Assembly (NCBI GenBank): GCA_036803025.1
Contig: DAIRVC010000028.1
Location: 1-22,443 of the forward strand
Direction of reading: 5' to 3'
From: DAIRVC01 sp036803025
GTDB lineage: Bacteria; Chloroflexota; Anaerolineae; Anaerolineales; E44-bin32
DNA length: 22,443 nucleotides
The translations under genes and the position numbers were made by a program. The stretch's first letter is position 1. Each line of letters begins with the position of its first letter. A model generated the notes under the pieces. That model saw only the letters and a program-made list of their open reading frames with translations. It made no database searches and was not told the DNA's origin. This document shows, in pieces, positions 1 through 7,438 of this stretch.

Positions 1-20
1 AACCGTTCGTAGAAGCTCAT
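1..20 (-). CDS. Possible start of the next gene (5' fragment only)
   Basis: An ATG at position 20 on the minus strand opens a frame reading MSFYER to the window edge. It begins 31 nt after the stop of the upstream Mo-hydroxylase gene, so it would continue the same operon. A GAGG stretch lies about 8 nt upstream, a passable ribosome binding site. Only six codons are visible, so no function can be given. It may not be a gene. Confidence 0.3.
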
Positions 21-51
21 TGTTCCAGCCTCGCTTCAGCCGACGGTCGGA

Positions 52-3048
52 TCATGACTTCCGCCGCAGCGCCCGCCAGATCCTCTCGGGCGTCATCGGG
101 ATGACATCCACCGACGCACCGCAAGCGTCGAGCACGGCATTGCCGACCGCCGGAGCCACGCCGTCCATTGGGATCTCCGCCACGGCTTTGACCCCGAAAG
201 GATGCGAGGGTTCGACCGTCTCGACGAAGATCGTCTCCAGCGCCGGCATCTCGTGCGCGGCGAAGATGTGATAGTCGCGGAAGTCGAGCTCGCGCGGCCG
301 CCCGGCCTCGTCGTAGCGCATCTCCTCGCAGACCGCGTAGCCCAGCGCTTGAGTCATGCCGCCCTCGACCTGGCCGGAAGCAGTCAGGGGATTGACGATC
401 ACGCCGGAGTCGACCGCCATGACCAACCGGTCGACCGTGACTACCCCGGTCTCGATATCGACCGTCACTTCGGCGAACTGCGCCGCGAACGGCGGCGGCG
501 ATACAGGTGACAGGTAGGAGGCTACCCCCATGATCTGCTCCTGGTCCTGATGGTGCAGCGAGTTGAGGGCGATTTCGGCCAGGCTGACCGAGCGCCCGTC
601 GGGCGCCCAGGCCTGGCGCTCGGCGAGGCGGATATCCTCGGGCGCCAGCGCGCTGCCGGTCTCCTGACTGAGCATGCGCGCCGCACGGCGGCGGATGCTC
701 TCAGACACCTTCTGGGCCGCGTGGACGACAGCCGCGCCCGAGATGTACGTGGTACTCGAGGCGTAGGCGCCCTTGTCGAACGGGGTGAAGTCGGTGTCGG
801 AGGAGTAGACGACCACGTCCTCGAGCGGCACGCCCAGGACCTCGGCCGCTTGCTGGGCCAGGACCGTGTCCGAGCCGGTGCCCAGGTCGGTGGCCCCGAC
901 GAGCAGGTTGAATGAGCCGTCGTCATTGATCTTAATGCTGGCGCCGCCCATGTCCAGATAGGGGATGGCCGTCCCCTGCATGACGGTCGCCACCCCGATG
1001 CCGCGGCGCAGATGGGGCTTGCCCGGGACGGCGTGCCAGCCCGCGTTCCCGAACTTCTCCTCCCACCCGACTGCGGCGCTTCCCTGACGGACGCAGTCCT
1101 CCAGCCCGCAGGTGTTGATGGTCTCCGGCTGGGGTTCGCGTCCCTCCGACCAGGCCGTCGAAAAGGGATGCAGCTCGCCGGATCGCAGGGCGTTCTTCAG
1201 GCGGAAGGCCAGCGGGTCCATCCCGAGCGCGCGAGCCACCTTCTCCATGTGGCGCTCGACGGGCCAGAAGCCCTGCGGCACCCCGTAGCCGCGATAGGCG
1301 CCAGCCGGCGGCGTGTTGGTATAGACGATGTCGGCGTGGAAGCGGATGTTCGGCGACTTGCGGTAGGGACCGTCGCCGACGTACAGCGCCATGGCCTTGT
1401 GTCCGGTGTTGCCGGTGACCGTCAAGGCGTGGCAGCCGTAGGCGCCGGTGTCGCACAGAATGACCATCTCATTGGCGGTGATGGTCCCGTCGCGCTTGAC
1501 ACCGGTGCGCATGCGGATGTCCATCGGGTGTCGGCTGCGGGCCGCCAGGAATTCCTCCTCACGGGTGTACTCGAAGCGCACCGGGCGACGGGTGGCGATG
1601 GTCAGGTGCGCGGCCACATCTTCGATCATGACTTCCTGCTTGCCGCCGAAGCCGCCGCCAATGCGCGGTTTGATGACGCGGATTCGCTTGGGCGGCAGGC
1701 CCAGCACCGGGGCGAGCTGCCGCCGCACGTGGAAGGGCACCTGCGTGCTGGTGCGGATGACCAGGCGGTCGTCCTCGTCCCAGTAGGTCACGACCACATG
1801 CGGCTCGATGGCCGCCTGCTGGACCTTGGGGACCTGGTAGGTCGCTTCGATGATCTGGTCGGCCTCGCGCAGCCCGCGCTCGACGTCGCCGATGTCGATG
1901 CGAATGCGGGCGGCCAGGTTGCAGGACGGATCGGAGTCGGCGAAGTTGACATACTCGGGCTCATCGTGAATGCGCGGCGCATTCGGCCCCATAGCCCGCG
2001 ACGGGTCGAACAACGGCTCGATGGGCTCGTACTCGACGTCGATCAAGCTGAGCGCTTCTTCAGCAATGGCTTCGGTCTCGGCCGCCACGAAGGCCACACG
2101 GTCCCCATAGAAGCGCACCTTGCTGTCGAGCGAGAAGCTATCCAGGGGACCGGGGATCGGATCGGATTGTCCGGCGGTGGAATAGACCACGCGCGGCAGA
2201 TCCTTCCAGGTGAGCACGGCCGCGACTCCCTGCAAGGCCAATGCCTGCGAGGCGTCGATCTTGACGATGCGGGCATGCGCCAGCGGGCTGTGCAGCACCT
2301 TGGCGACCAGCATGCCGCGCATCTCGATATCGGCAGCGAAGGCCGGCTTGCCCTGCGCCAGCTTGACGGCGTCGACTTTGGGCTCGGGCTTGCCCACCGT
2401 CGACCAGGTGCTCACCTGCGGCGCAACCTGGATCCGCGGCATGACGCTGGTGCGCGTGAGCAGGTCGGGACTGCGGCGATCCCCTTCGGCCGATCCGGGA
2501 GCAGGCGGTCCGAACAGATCTGCCGGCGCGGCCAATGGCCCGGCGATCGGATCGACCGTTTCCCCGCGCAACGCGGCCGCGGCGCGCAGCACGGCCTGCA
2601 CCGGCTTGAGATAGCCAGTGCAGCGGCACAACACACCGGAGAGCGCCTCGCGCACCTCCGCTTCGGTGGGATCCGGGTTGCGTCCCAGGAGCGAGCGCGC
2701 CGCCAGGATCATCGCCGGCGTGCAATACCCGCATTGGATGGCGCCGGTCTCGACGAACGCCTGCTGCAACGCATCCAACCCGGGGGTCTGTCTCCAGCCC
2801 TGAGCAGGATGCTCGCCGACCGACTCGATGGTGACGACCTCATGCCCGCCAGCGCTGGCGGCCAGCATGACGCAAGCGCTGACGGGCCGCCCGTCCAAGA
2901 GCACCGTGCAGGCTCCGCATTCGCCGGTCTCGCAACCATGTTTGACGCCGAAGATGCCCAGGTGCTCGCGCAGCGCAGTCAGCAGCGTAGTATCCGCCGG
3001 TACCTCAAGGGAAGTCGGCCTGCCGTTCAAGACGAAGGAGACGTTCAT
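52..3048 (-). CDS. XdhD-like molybdenum hydroxylase, fused [2Fe-2S]2 and Mo-cofactor subunit
   Basis: A 998-residue cytoplasmic oxidoreductase of the xanthine dehydrogenase family, expected to hydroxylate an N-heterocycle or aldehyde using water and pass electrons through two iron-sulfur clusters to the FAD subunit encoded just upstream. Residues 1-80 are a plant-type ferredoxin domain (Cys 39, 44, 47, 59). Residues 85-160 hold the second cluster (Cys 106, 109, 141, 143). The Mo domain starts near residue 215, with GGGFGGK at 464-470, AYRGYG around Arg586, and a candidate catalytic glutamate at 958 in GVKAVAE. TREEEF (495-500) and FDKGAYASS recall E. coli XdhD, although from memory that protein has lost its cluster cysteines and this one has not. 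The ATG overlaps the FAD-subunit stop by 4 nt and follows GGAGGAG with 7-nt spacing. Substrate is unknown: purine, pyrimidine and nicotinate-like compounds are all possible. Confidence 0.93.
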   Translation of the reverse strand: MNVSFVLNGRPTSLEVPADTTLLTALREHLGIFGVKHGCETGECGACTVLLDGRPVSACVMLAASAGGHEVVTIESVGEHPAQGWRQTPGLDALQQAFVETGAIQCGYCTPAMILAARSLLGRNPDPTEAEVREALSGVLCRCTGYLKPVQAVLRAAAALRGETVDPIAGPLAAPADLFGPPAPGSAEGDRRSPDLLTRTSVMPRIQVAPQVSTWSTVGKPEPKVDAVKLAQGKPAFAADIEMRGMLVAKVLHSPLAHARIVKIDASQALALQGVAAVLTWKDLPRVVYSTAGQSDPIPGPLDSFSLDSKVRFYGDRVAFVAAETEAIAEEALSLIDVEYEPIEPLFDPSRAMGPNAPRIHDEPEYVNFADSDPSCNLAARIRIDIGDVERGLREADQIIEATYQVPKVQQAAIEPHVVVTYWDEDDRLVIRTSTQVPFHVRRQLAPVLGLPPKRIRVIKPRIGGGFGGKQEVMIEDVAAHLTIATRRPVRFEYTREEEFLAARSRHPMDIRMRTGVKRDGTITANEMVILCDTGAYGCHALTVTGNTGHKAMALYVGDGPYRKSPNIRFHADIVYTNTPPAGAYRGYGVPQGFWPVERHMEKVARALGMDPLAFRLKNALRSGELHPFSTAWSEGREPQPETINTCGLEDCVRQGSAAVGWEEKFGNAGWHAVPGKPHLRRGIGVATVMQGTAIPYLDMGGASIKINDDGSFNLLVGATDLGTGSDTVLAQQAAEVLGVPLEDVVVYSSDTDFTPFDKGAYASSTTYISGAAVVHAAQKVSESIRRRAARMLSQETGSALAPEDIRLAERQAWAPDGRSVSLAEIALNSLHHQDQEQIMGVASYLSPVSPPPFAAQFAEVTVDIETGVVTVDRLVMAVDSGVIVNPLTASGQVEGGMTQALGYAVCEEMRYDEAGRPRELDFRDYHIFAAHEMPALETIFVETVEPSHPFGVKAVAEIPMDGVAPAVGNAVLDACGASVDVIPMTPERIWRALRRKS

Positions 3049-3800
3049 GCCCCCGCTCCTCCGGCGGCCACCCGCCGAGCGAGGATGCCGGCGACCTCCG
3101 ACCGGTACTCAGCGCTAGCCCAGGCATCGCCTGCAGCTGCATATGCCGCCGCGGCTGCCCGAGAGGCCAGACCGGCCTCCGCGCGCTCGAGCGGCACCAG
3201 GATCGGCCTCGGCCCGAAGCCGCCCAGCGCGAGCCGAATCCCGCCCTGGCCGTCGCCGCAGGCCGCGGCACACACGACCGGCCGGTCCACCGGCGAACGG
3301 GCGACCTGCTCGTACGCCAGCCATGCCGGCCGTGGCAGAAGGAGGCGGACGATCAAGCGGCCGGACAAGTCGCGGCCGGGGAGGTCCCACAGCGCCTCGA
3401 TCTCCAGCTTCTCGGCGCCCGGCTCCACGACGGCCGACGTCCCCATGGCCAGCAGCACTGTCGCCAAGGGCGATCGGCCGTCGGCCGTCACGACGGTCCC
3501 GGCCAACGAGGCCATGTTGCGCAGATTGAGGCCGGCTTCCAGGCGGCAAGCCTTCGCCAGCGCGGCCGGGATGGGCTCACCGATCTCGACCAACGTCTGC
3601 AATCGGATGCCGGCGCCCACGATCACATGGGCGGCCTCCGCGCGCAGCCCGTCGAGAGCCAGGTCCTGCAGGTCGACGACGCCGTGCAGGCGCCGGCGGC
3701 GCGGCGTCAGCCAGGTGCCGCCGGCCAGCGGGCTGAGCCGGCGCACGAGCGGCAGTGCTTCGTCGAGCGACTTCGGGCGGTGGAATTCGAACGGCTTCAT
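3045..3800 (-). CDS. FAD-binding subunit of the XdhD-like Mo hydroxylase (YgfM/CoxM-like)
   Basis: A 251-residue molybdopterin-dehydrogenase FAD-binding protein that should carry electrons from the iron-sulfur clusters of the next gene product to an acceptor. The first flavin motif is AGGTW (26-30), with basic residues after it. The second is around residues 95-112 (NMASLAGTVVTADG). It is shorter than the usual 280-300 residues, matching the compact YgfM type (259 residues in E. coli, from memory), and shares a DLQDLALD-like segment with it. It overlaps the HD-protein gene upstream and the Mo subunit downstream by 4 nt each (ATGA), so the three are translationally coupled and the oxidase subunits are probably made in fixed ratio. 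The electron acceptor (NAD, ferredoxin, quinone or another) cannot be read from the sequence. Confidence 0.9.
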   Translation of the reverse strand: MKPFEFHRPKSLDEALPLVRRLSPLAGGTWLTPRRRRLHGVVDLQDLALDGLRAEAAHVIVGAGIRLQTLVEIGEPIPAALAKACRLEAGLNLRNMASLAGTVVTADGRSPLATVLLAMGTSAVVEPGAEKLEIEALWDLPGRDLSGRLIVRLLLPRPAWLAYEQVARSPVDRPVVCAAACGDGQGGIRLALGGFGPRPILVPLERAEAGLASRAAAAAYAAAGDAWASAEYRSEVAGILARRVAAGGAGA

Positions 3801-4474
3801 CTTCCTTGCACCTCATCTACGCGGACCTCTTCTTCCGAGAGGCCGCCCAATTCCTCGGCCAGCGCGTGCACGAAACCGGCTTTGGCGCCGAAGCGTCGGC
3901 GCGCCAGCCGCCGGGAGATGTCGAAGTAGAAGGATTCGATGCGGGCCTCGAGCTGGGGCAGCGAGGCGATGGCCTCACGCGCCAGGCGATCCGCGGTCAG
4001 CGGCTGATGCGGGAACGCGGGGGCAGCCAGGAGATAGGTCACCATGCTCAGCGCACCGATCTTGGCAAGTTTGTCAGCGTCCCACAAGAGCCGGGCTTCC
4101 CTGGCCGTCTCCGGCAAAGTGCCGGGCGGATCCGAATGGTGCAGGACGGCGAAGCAGACTGAATCAACCTTGCCCGGCGGGAAGCCGAGGTCGGCCAGGT
4201 GGTCTCCGGCCCAGGTGGCCGCGCGGGCGGCATGATCTTCGCCGACGAACTGCGGCTGAAACCGGTCGTGGATCCAAACCGAGGCCAGCGCGATGTCGGA
4301 GTCGGCCGCGGTCTCACGCAGCAAGCGGAGGGCATCCCTCTCGACCTGGCGCACGTGTTCCAGCCGGTAGTTGTAGTAAGGGCGGCGCTGGGGCGGCACG
4401 CCGGGCCACAGTTTCCGGGCGGCCTCCTCGCTCACCTCACACAGATCAGCGCGCAGCCGGTCCAGCCACGCCAC
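3797..4474 (-). CDS. HD-domain metal-dependent phosphohydrolase-like protein
   Basis: A 225-residue predicted cytoplasmic HD-superfamily protein. His40 (YRLEH), His69-Asp70 (WIHD), His81 and Asp132/Asp134 (WDADK) provide the metal-ligand pattern of the fold, so it may cleave a phosphate ester or nucleotide. The GTG start at 4474 is chosen because GAGGAGG lies 6 nt upstream of it. This places the start inside the end of the thioesterase gene (29-nt overlap). Its stop overlaps the ATG of the FAD subunit by 4 nt. The position inside a Mo-hydroxylase operon suggests a role linked to nucleotide or nucleobase turnover, but HD proteins are diverse and neither substrate nor regulatory role can be named. 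Confidence 0.8.
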   Translation of the reverse strand: MAWLDRLRADLCEVSEEAARKLWPGVPPQRRPYYNYRLEHVRQVERDALRLLRETAADSDIALASVWIHDRFQPQFVGEDHAARAATWAGDHLADLGFPPGKVDSVCFAVLHHSDPPGTLPETAREARLLWDADKLAKIGALSMVTYLLAAPAFPHQPLTADRLAREAIASLPQLEARIESFYFDISRRLARRRFGAKAGFVHALAEELGGLSEEEVRVDEVQGR

Positions 4475-4985
4475 GCGGTTCCTCCTCGAGCGAGTCCGGC
4501 TCCGGGTAGACCTTCCAGCCCAGGGCTTCCAGAACGGCCGGATCGGCGCGCGGCTCGGGGACGTCGGCCAACACGCCTTCGGCGTCGGCGGCCAGAGTCC
4601 CGTCGGCCAGCCGCAGTTCCCCGGTCACGATCGCCAGCCGCCCGCGCCGTCGCACCAGCCGCCCGACCAGGCGCAGCCGCTCTCCCAACGGCACCGGCCT
4701 GCGATAGCTGACCGTGAGCTTGGCGGTGAACATGAATCGATCGACCTGGTCACCCATCGCCGCACGCCCGGCGGCCTCATCCAACATGGCCGCGACCACC
4801 CCGCCGTGGACCACACCGGGGTACCCCTGAAATCGATCCGGGACGACGTGCTCGGCGGTCACCTCGCCTGGTCCGGTGTTGTAGAAGCGCAGCCCGAGCG
4901 CGGTCGGGTTCTCGAGACCGCAAACGAAGCAGTGGCGCGAGTTGGGCTGCAGGGTCCGCTTCGGTCTGTCGGGTGTCACACGCAT
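4446..4985 (-). CDS. PaaI/THEM4-type hot-dog thioesterase
   Basis: A 179-residue hot-dog fold acyl-CoA thioesterase. His60-Gly61-Gly62 followed by Asp69-Glu70 is the PaaI-type active-site signature, and a CFVCG motif near residue 19 is common in this subfamily. It would hydrolyse an acyl-CoA thioester in the cytoplasm. The ATG at 4985 has GAGGG directly against it, which is too close. A GTG two codons on, at 4979, has the same GAGGG at 6-nt spacing and may be the true start, giving 177 residues. The gene sits 44 nt after the luciferase-like gene and overlaps the HD gene. No acyl-CoA-forming enzyme is visible in the window, so its substrate is unknown. Confidence 0.82.
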   Translation of the reverse strand: MRVTPDRPKRTLQPNSRHCFVCGLENPTALGLRFYNTGPGEVTAEHVVPDRFQGYPGVVHGGVVAAMLDEAAGRAAMGDQVDRFMFTAKLTVSYRRPVPLGERLRLVGRLVRRRGRLAIVTGELRLADGTLAADAEGVLADVPEPRADPAVLEALGWKVYPEPDSLEEEPRGVAGPAAR

Positions 4986-5029
4986 CCCTCACAGGCGTCC
5001 ATCGTGCCCGCCGCGCTTCGCTTCCGGCC

Positions 5030-6028
5030 TTACACCGGGCTGCCGAAAGTCTCCACCAGCAGCTGCGGGTCGCCGCACACGTCGTAGAGGATCGGGCAGG
5101 TGGCGCCGTGCCTGCGGTACTCATCGACTTTGGCGCGCGCCTCGGCCGGCGTGCCCGAGGCGGTAATGCGCTGCAGCAGTTCATCCGAGACCAGGTGCTT
5201 GGCGCGCTGGATCTGCTCGTAGGTCGCCGGCCAGCCCAGGATCGATTGAATCTCGGCCACGACATCCTTCGAGACCCCGCTGGCTTCGGCGATGTGCGGC
5301 TGCTGTGCCAGGTACTGCGTCAGCAGCTCGCGGCTGCAGCCCAGGGCTTCGTCACGATCGTGACTCACCGAGCACACGACCAGCTGGTAGCGCTCGATCT
5401 GGTCGATCGATCGCCCTGCCTTGCGCGCCCCGACCTGGAGGTGCTCCAGCGCCTGCTGGTTGTACTCCGGGGGGACACAGTAGTTGAGGACCACGCCGTC
5501 GGCGATCTCGCCGGCCAGTTCGAGCATGTTGGGCCCGACCGCCCCGAGCGCGATGGGAACGCGGCGCGGCTCGCGGCGGCCATGGACGACGTCCAGCTCG
5601 ACCCCGTCCAGATGGTGGAACTCGCCGTGGAAGGTCACCCGCTCCATATTCAGGAGGCGGCGCAGGACTTCGACGGTCTCGCGCATGGCCGCGACCGGCT
5701 TGCGCCGCTGGATGCCGACGTTCCTCGCCAGCGGATCCCACCAGGCGCCGATACCGCAGATGATTCGCCCCGGCGCCAGATCGTCCAGCGTCAGGAAGGT
5801 CGCCGCCAGCAGACCGATGTTGCGCGTCCAGTTGTTGATGACGCCGGAGCCGATCTTGATGCGCTGTGTCACGGCCGCGTAGGCGGCCATCGGCACAATG
5901 GCGTCACGCACCAGGCGCGACTCGGCCTGCCAGACACCTTCGAAGCCTCGCGCCTCGGCGTGGCGAACCCACGCCAGGCCCTCGCGCAAGTCGTGTGCAT
6001 CCTGAAGGTACAGCGCCACACGCTCCAT
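5030..6028 (-). CDS. Luciferase-like (LLM) flavin/F420-dependent oxidoreductase
   Basis: A 332-residue TIM-barrel protein of the bacterial luciferase / F420-dependent methylene-tetrahydromethanopterin reductase superfamily. It carries RIKIGSGVINNWTRN, a DDLAPGRIICGIGAWWDP stretch and a GAVGPNMLELAGEIADGVVLN segment typical of the Mer-like branch. Members use F420H2 or reduced FMN to reduce or oxygenate small molecules. A longer reading from TTG at 6046 exists, but the ATG at 6028 has GGAGAGG about 8 nt upstream and begins the beta strand (MERVALYLQ), so I use it. The gene lies 42 nt after ssnA in the same operon. The nearby F420 biosynthesis operon makes F420 the more attractive cofactor, but FMN cannot be excluded. 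Substrate unknown. Confidence 0.87.
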   Translation of the reverse strand: MERVALYLQDAHDLREGLAWVRHAEARGFEGVWQAESRLVRDAIVPMAAYAAVTQRIKIGSGVINNWTRNIGLLAATFLTLDDLAPGRIICGIGAWWDPLARNVGIQRRKPVAAMRETVEVLRRLLNMERVTFHGEFHHLDGVELDVVHGRREPRRVPIALGAVGPNMLELAGEIADGVVLNYCVPPEYNQQALEHLQVGARKAGRSIDQIERYQLVVCSVSHDRDEALGCSRELLTQYLAQQPHIAEASGVSKDVVAEIQSILGWPATYEQIQRAKHLVSDELLQRITASGTPAEARAKVDEYRRHGATCPILYDVCGDPQLLVETFGSPV

Positions 6029-6070
6029 ACCGGTACACCTCTCCAAAGTGACTGCGTGCCTACCGATGTG

Positions 6071-7390
6071 TCAGAGCCGCTTCCACATCTTCGGGGCCAG
6101 TTCGCGTGAGCGCGCCGCGAGGCGCTCCTCATCCAATGCCAGCACCTTCTTGCCCTTCATCAGGATCCGGCCGCGACAGACGGTGGTATCGACCACAGCA
6201 TCCACCATGCCGAAGATCAGGTGCCCGAGGAAGTTGGCCTCGCTGAGCGGCGTGGGTGGTTGGTAGTCGAGGATCGCCAGATCAGCCGGCGCGCCCTCAC
6301 CGATTTCGCCCAGGCGCAGGCCGAACTGGCGCTCGCAGATCTCGGCGTTGTTCTGCAAGAGCATCTGCGGCGCCTCCATGAAGGCCACGCGCGGATCCCG
6401 CTGATCCAGCCGCTGCAGCAAGTAGGCGCAGCGCATCTGCGCCGGCATGTCGGAGGACATTCCGTCCGTCCCCAGGCCGACGAGCACGCCCTTCTTGAGC
6501 ATCGTCAGCACTTTGGTCACACCGACGGCGTTGTTCATGTTCGACTCGGGGTTGTGGGCGACGCTGGTCTTCGTGGCGGCGATGGTGTCCATCTCCGCCT
6601 CGTCGATGTGCACGCAGTGGACGAAGAGCGATTTCTCGCCGGTCACGCCCAGGCGGTGCAGCCGTTCGACCGTCGGGACCTTGTACTTGGCCAGCGAGTC
6701 GGCCCGGTCGGCGGCATCCTCGGCCACGTGGATGTGGCAGCCGACGCCAGCGTCGCGGGCGATGCCGACGCACTTCTCCAGCGTGGCGTCGGAGAGGGTG
6801 AAGGAAGCGTGCAGCCCCATCATGGCCGCGATCTGCCCGTCGCCCATGCCGGTCTTCTTGATGAAGCGTTCGTTCTCGGCGATGCCGCCGCCGGGCTGGT
6901 TGCGGTCGGAGACCTCGTAGCACAGCGAGGCGCGCAGGCCGGCGGCGCGCACGGCCGTTTCGATCAGGTCCAGCGATCCGTCACGAAACGCCGGCGAGGC
7001 GTGATGATCGATGATCGTGGTCGTCCCGTTGCGGATGCACTCGATCAGCGGGATCTGCGCCGACAGGGTGACGTCTTCGTCCGAGAGCGCCTTGTCCAGC
7101 TTCCACCACAGGCGCTCGAGGATCTCGACGAAGTTGGAGGCCGGCTCTCCGGGCGGCGCCATGCCGCGCGCCATCGTGGAGTAGAAGTGATGGTGGGAGC
7201 ACAGGAAGCCGGGCAGGATCACCTTGCCGGAGCAGTCTACGACCTCGGCGCCGGGGAAACTTCTGGCCATCTCGGCCGCCGGGCCGAGCGCGGCGACCTT
7301 CTCGCCGTCGGTGACGACCGAGGCGTTCCACAGCACACGGTTGGACTTGCCCAGGGTGACGACGATGCCGTTCTCGAACCGGATGCTCAT
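6071..7390 (-). CDS. ssnA: SsnA-family metal-dependent aminohydrolase
   Basis: A 439-residue amidohydrolase-superfamily protein related to guanine deaminase and chlorohydrolases, best matching the SsnA group found with selenium/molybdenum hydroxylases and YgfK. Metal-site motifs are present: LPGFLCSHHHFYS near residue 65, GLHASF near 192, the HIHVAED His residues near 219, VHCVHID near 260 and the final aspartate in GLGTDGMSSD near 313. It should deaminate or open a heterocyclic amine or amide in the cytoplasm; the true substrate of SsnA is not known to me. The ATG at 7390 has AAAGGAG about 6 nt upstream and starts 48 nt after the DPD-like gene. The order DPD-like, ssnA, FAD subunit, XdhD-like parallels the E. 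coli ygfK-ssnA-ygfM-xdhD cluster. Confidence 0.9.
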   Translation of the reverse strand: MSIRFENGIVVTLGKSNRVLWNASVVTDGEKVAALGPAAEMARSFPGAEVVDCSGKVILPGFLCSHHHFYSTMARGMAPPGEPASNFVEILERLWWKLDKALSDEDVTLSAQIPLIECIRNGTTTIIDHHASPAFRDGSLDLIETAVRAAGLRASLCYEVSDRNQPGGGIAENERFIKKTGMGDGQIAAMMGLHASFTLSDATLEKCVGIARDAGVGCHIHVAEDAADRADSLAKYKVPTVERLHRLGVTGEKSLFVHCVHIDEAEMDTIAATKTSVAHNPESNMNNAVGVTKVLTMLKKGVLVGLGTDGMSSDMPAQMRCAYLLQRLDQRDPRVAFMEAPQMLLQNNAEICERQFGLRLGEIGEGAPADLAILDYQPPTPLSEANFLGHLIFGMVDAVVDTTVCRGRILMKGKKVLALDEERLAARSRELAPKMWKRL

Positions 7391-7418
7391 CGTTTCTCCT
7401 TTCCGTGCAGCAGAAACG
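7391..7418 (-). promoter_or_regulatory. Inverted repeat at the ssnA ribosome binding site
   Basis: A 7-bp perfect inverted repeat (CGTTTCT and AGAAACG, 14-nt loop) abuts the ssnA start codon. In the mRNA the downstream arm includes the end of the AAGGAG ribosome binding site, so folding could limit initiation. It may be chance; no ligand or partner is indicated. Confidence 0.3.
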
Positions 7419-7438
7419 CAATGGGCCTGTCGGGCCGG

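Noticed and set aside
1012..4509. A very long plus-strand open frame of 1165 codons
   Set aside because: It runs opposite to three well-supported Mo-hydroxylase operon genes and reads as Arg/Gly/Ala/Pro-rich sequence with no domain. High GC keeps the antisense frame open.
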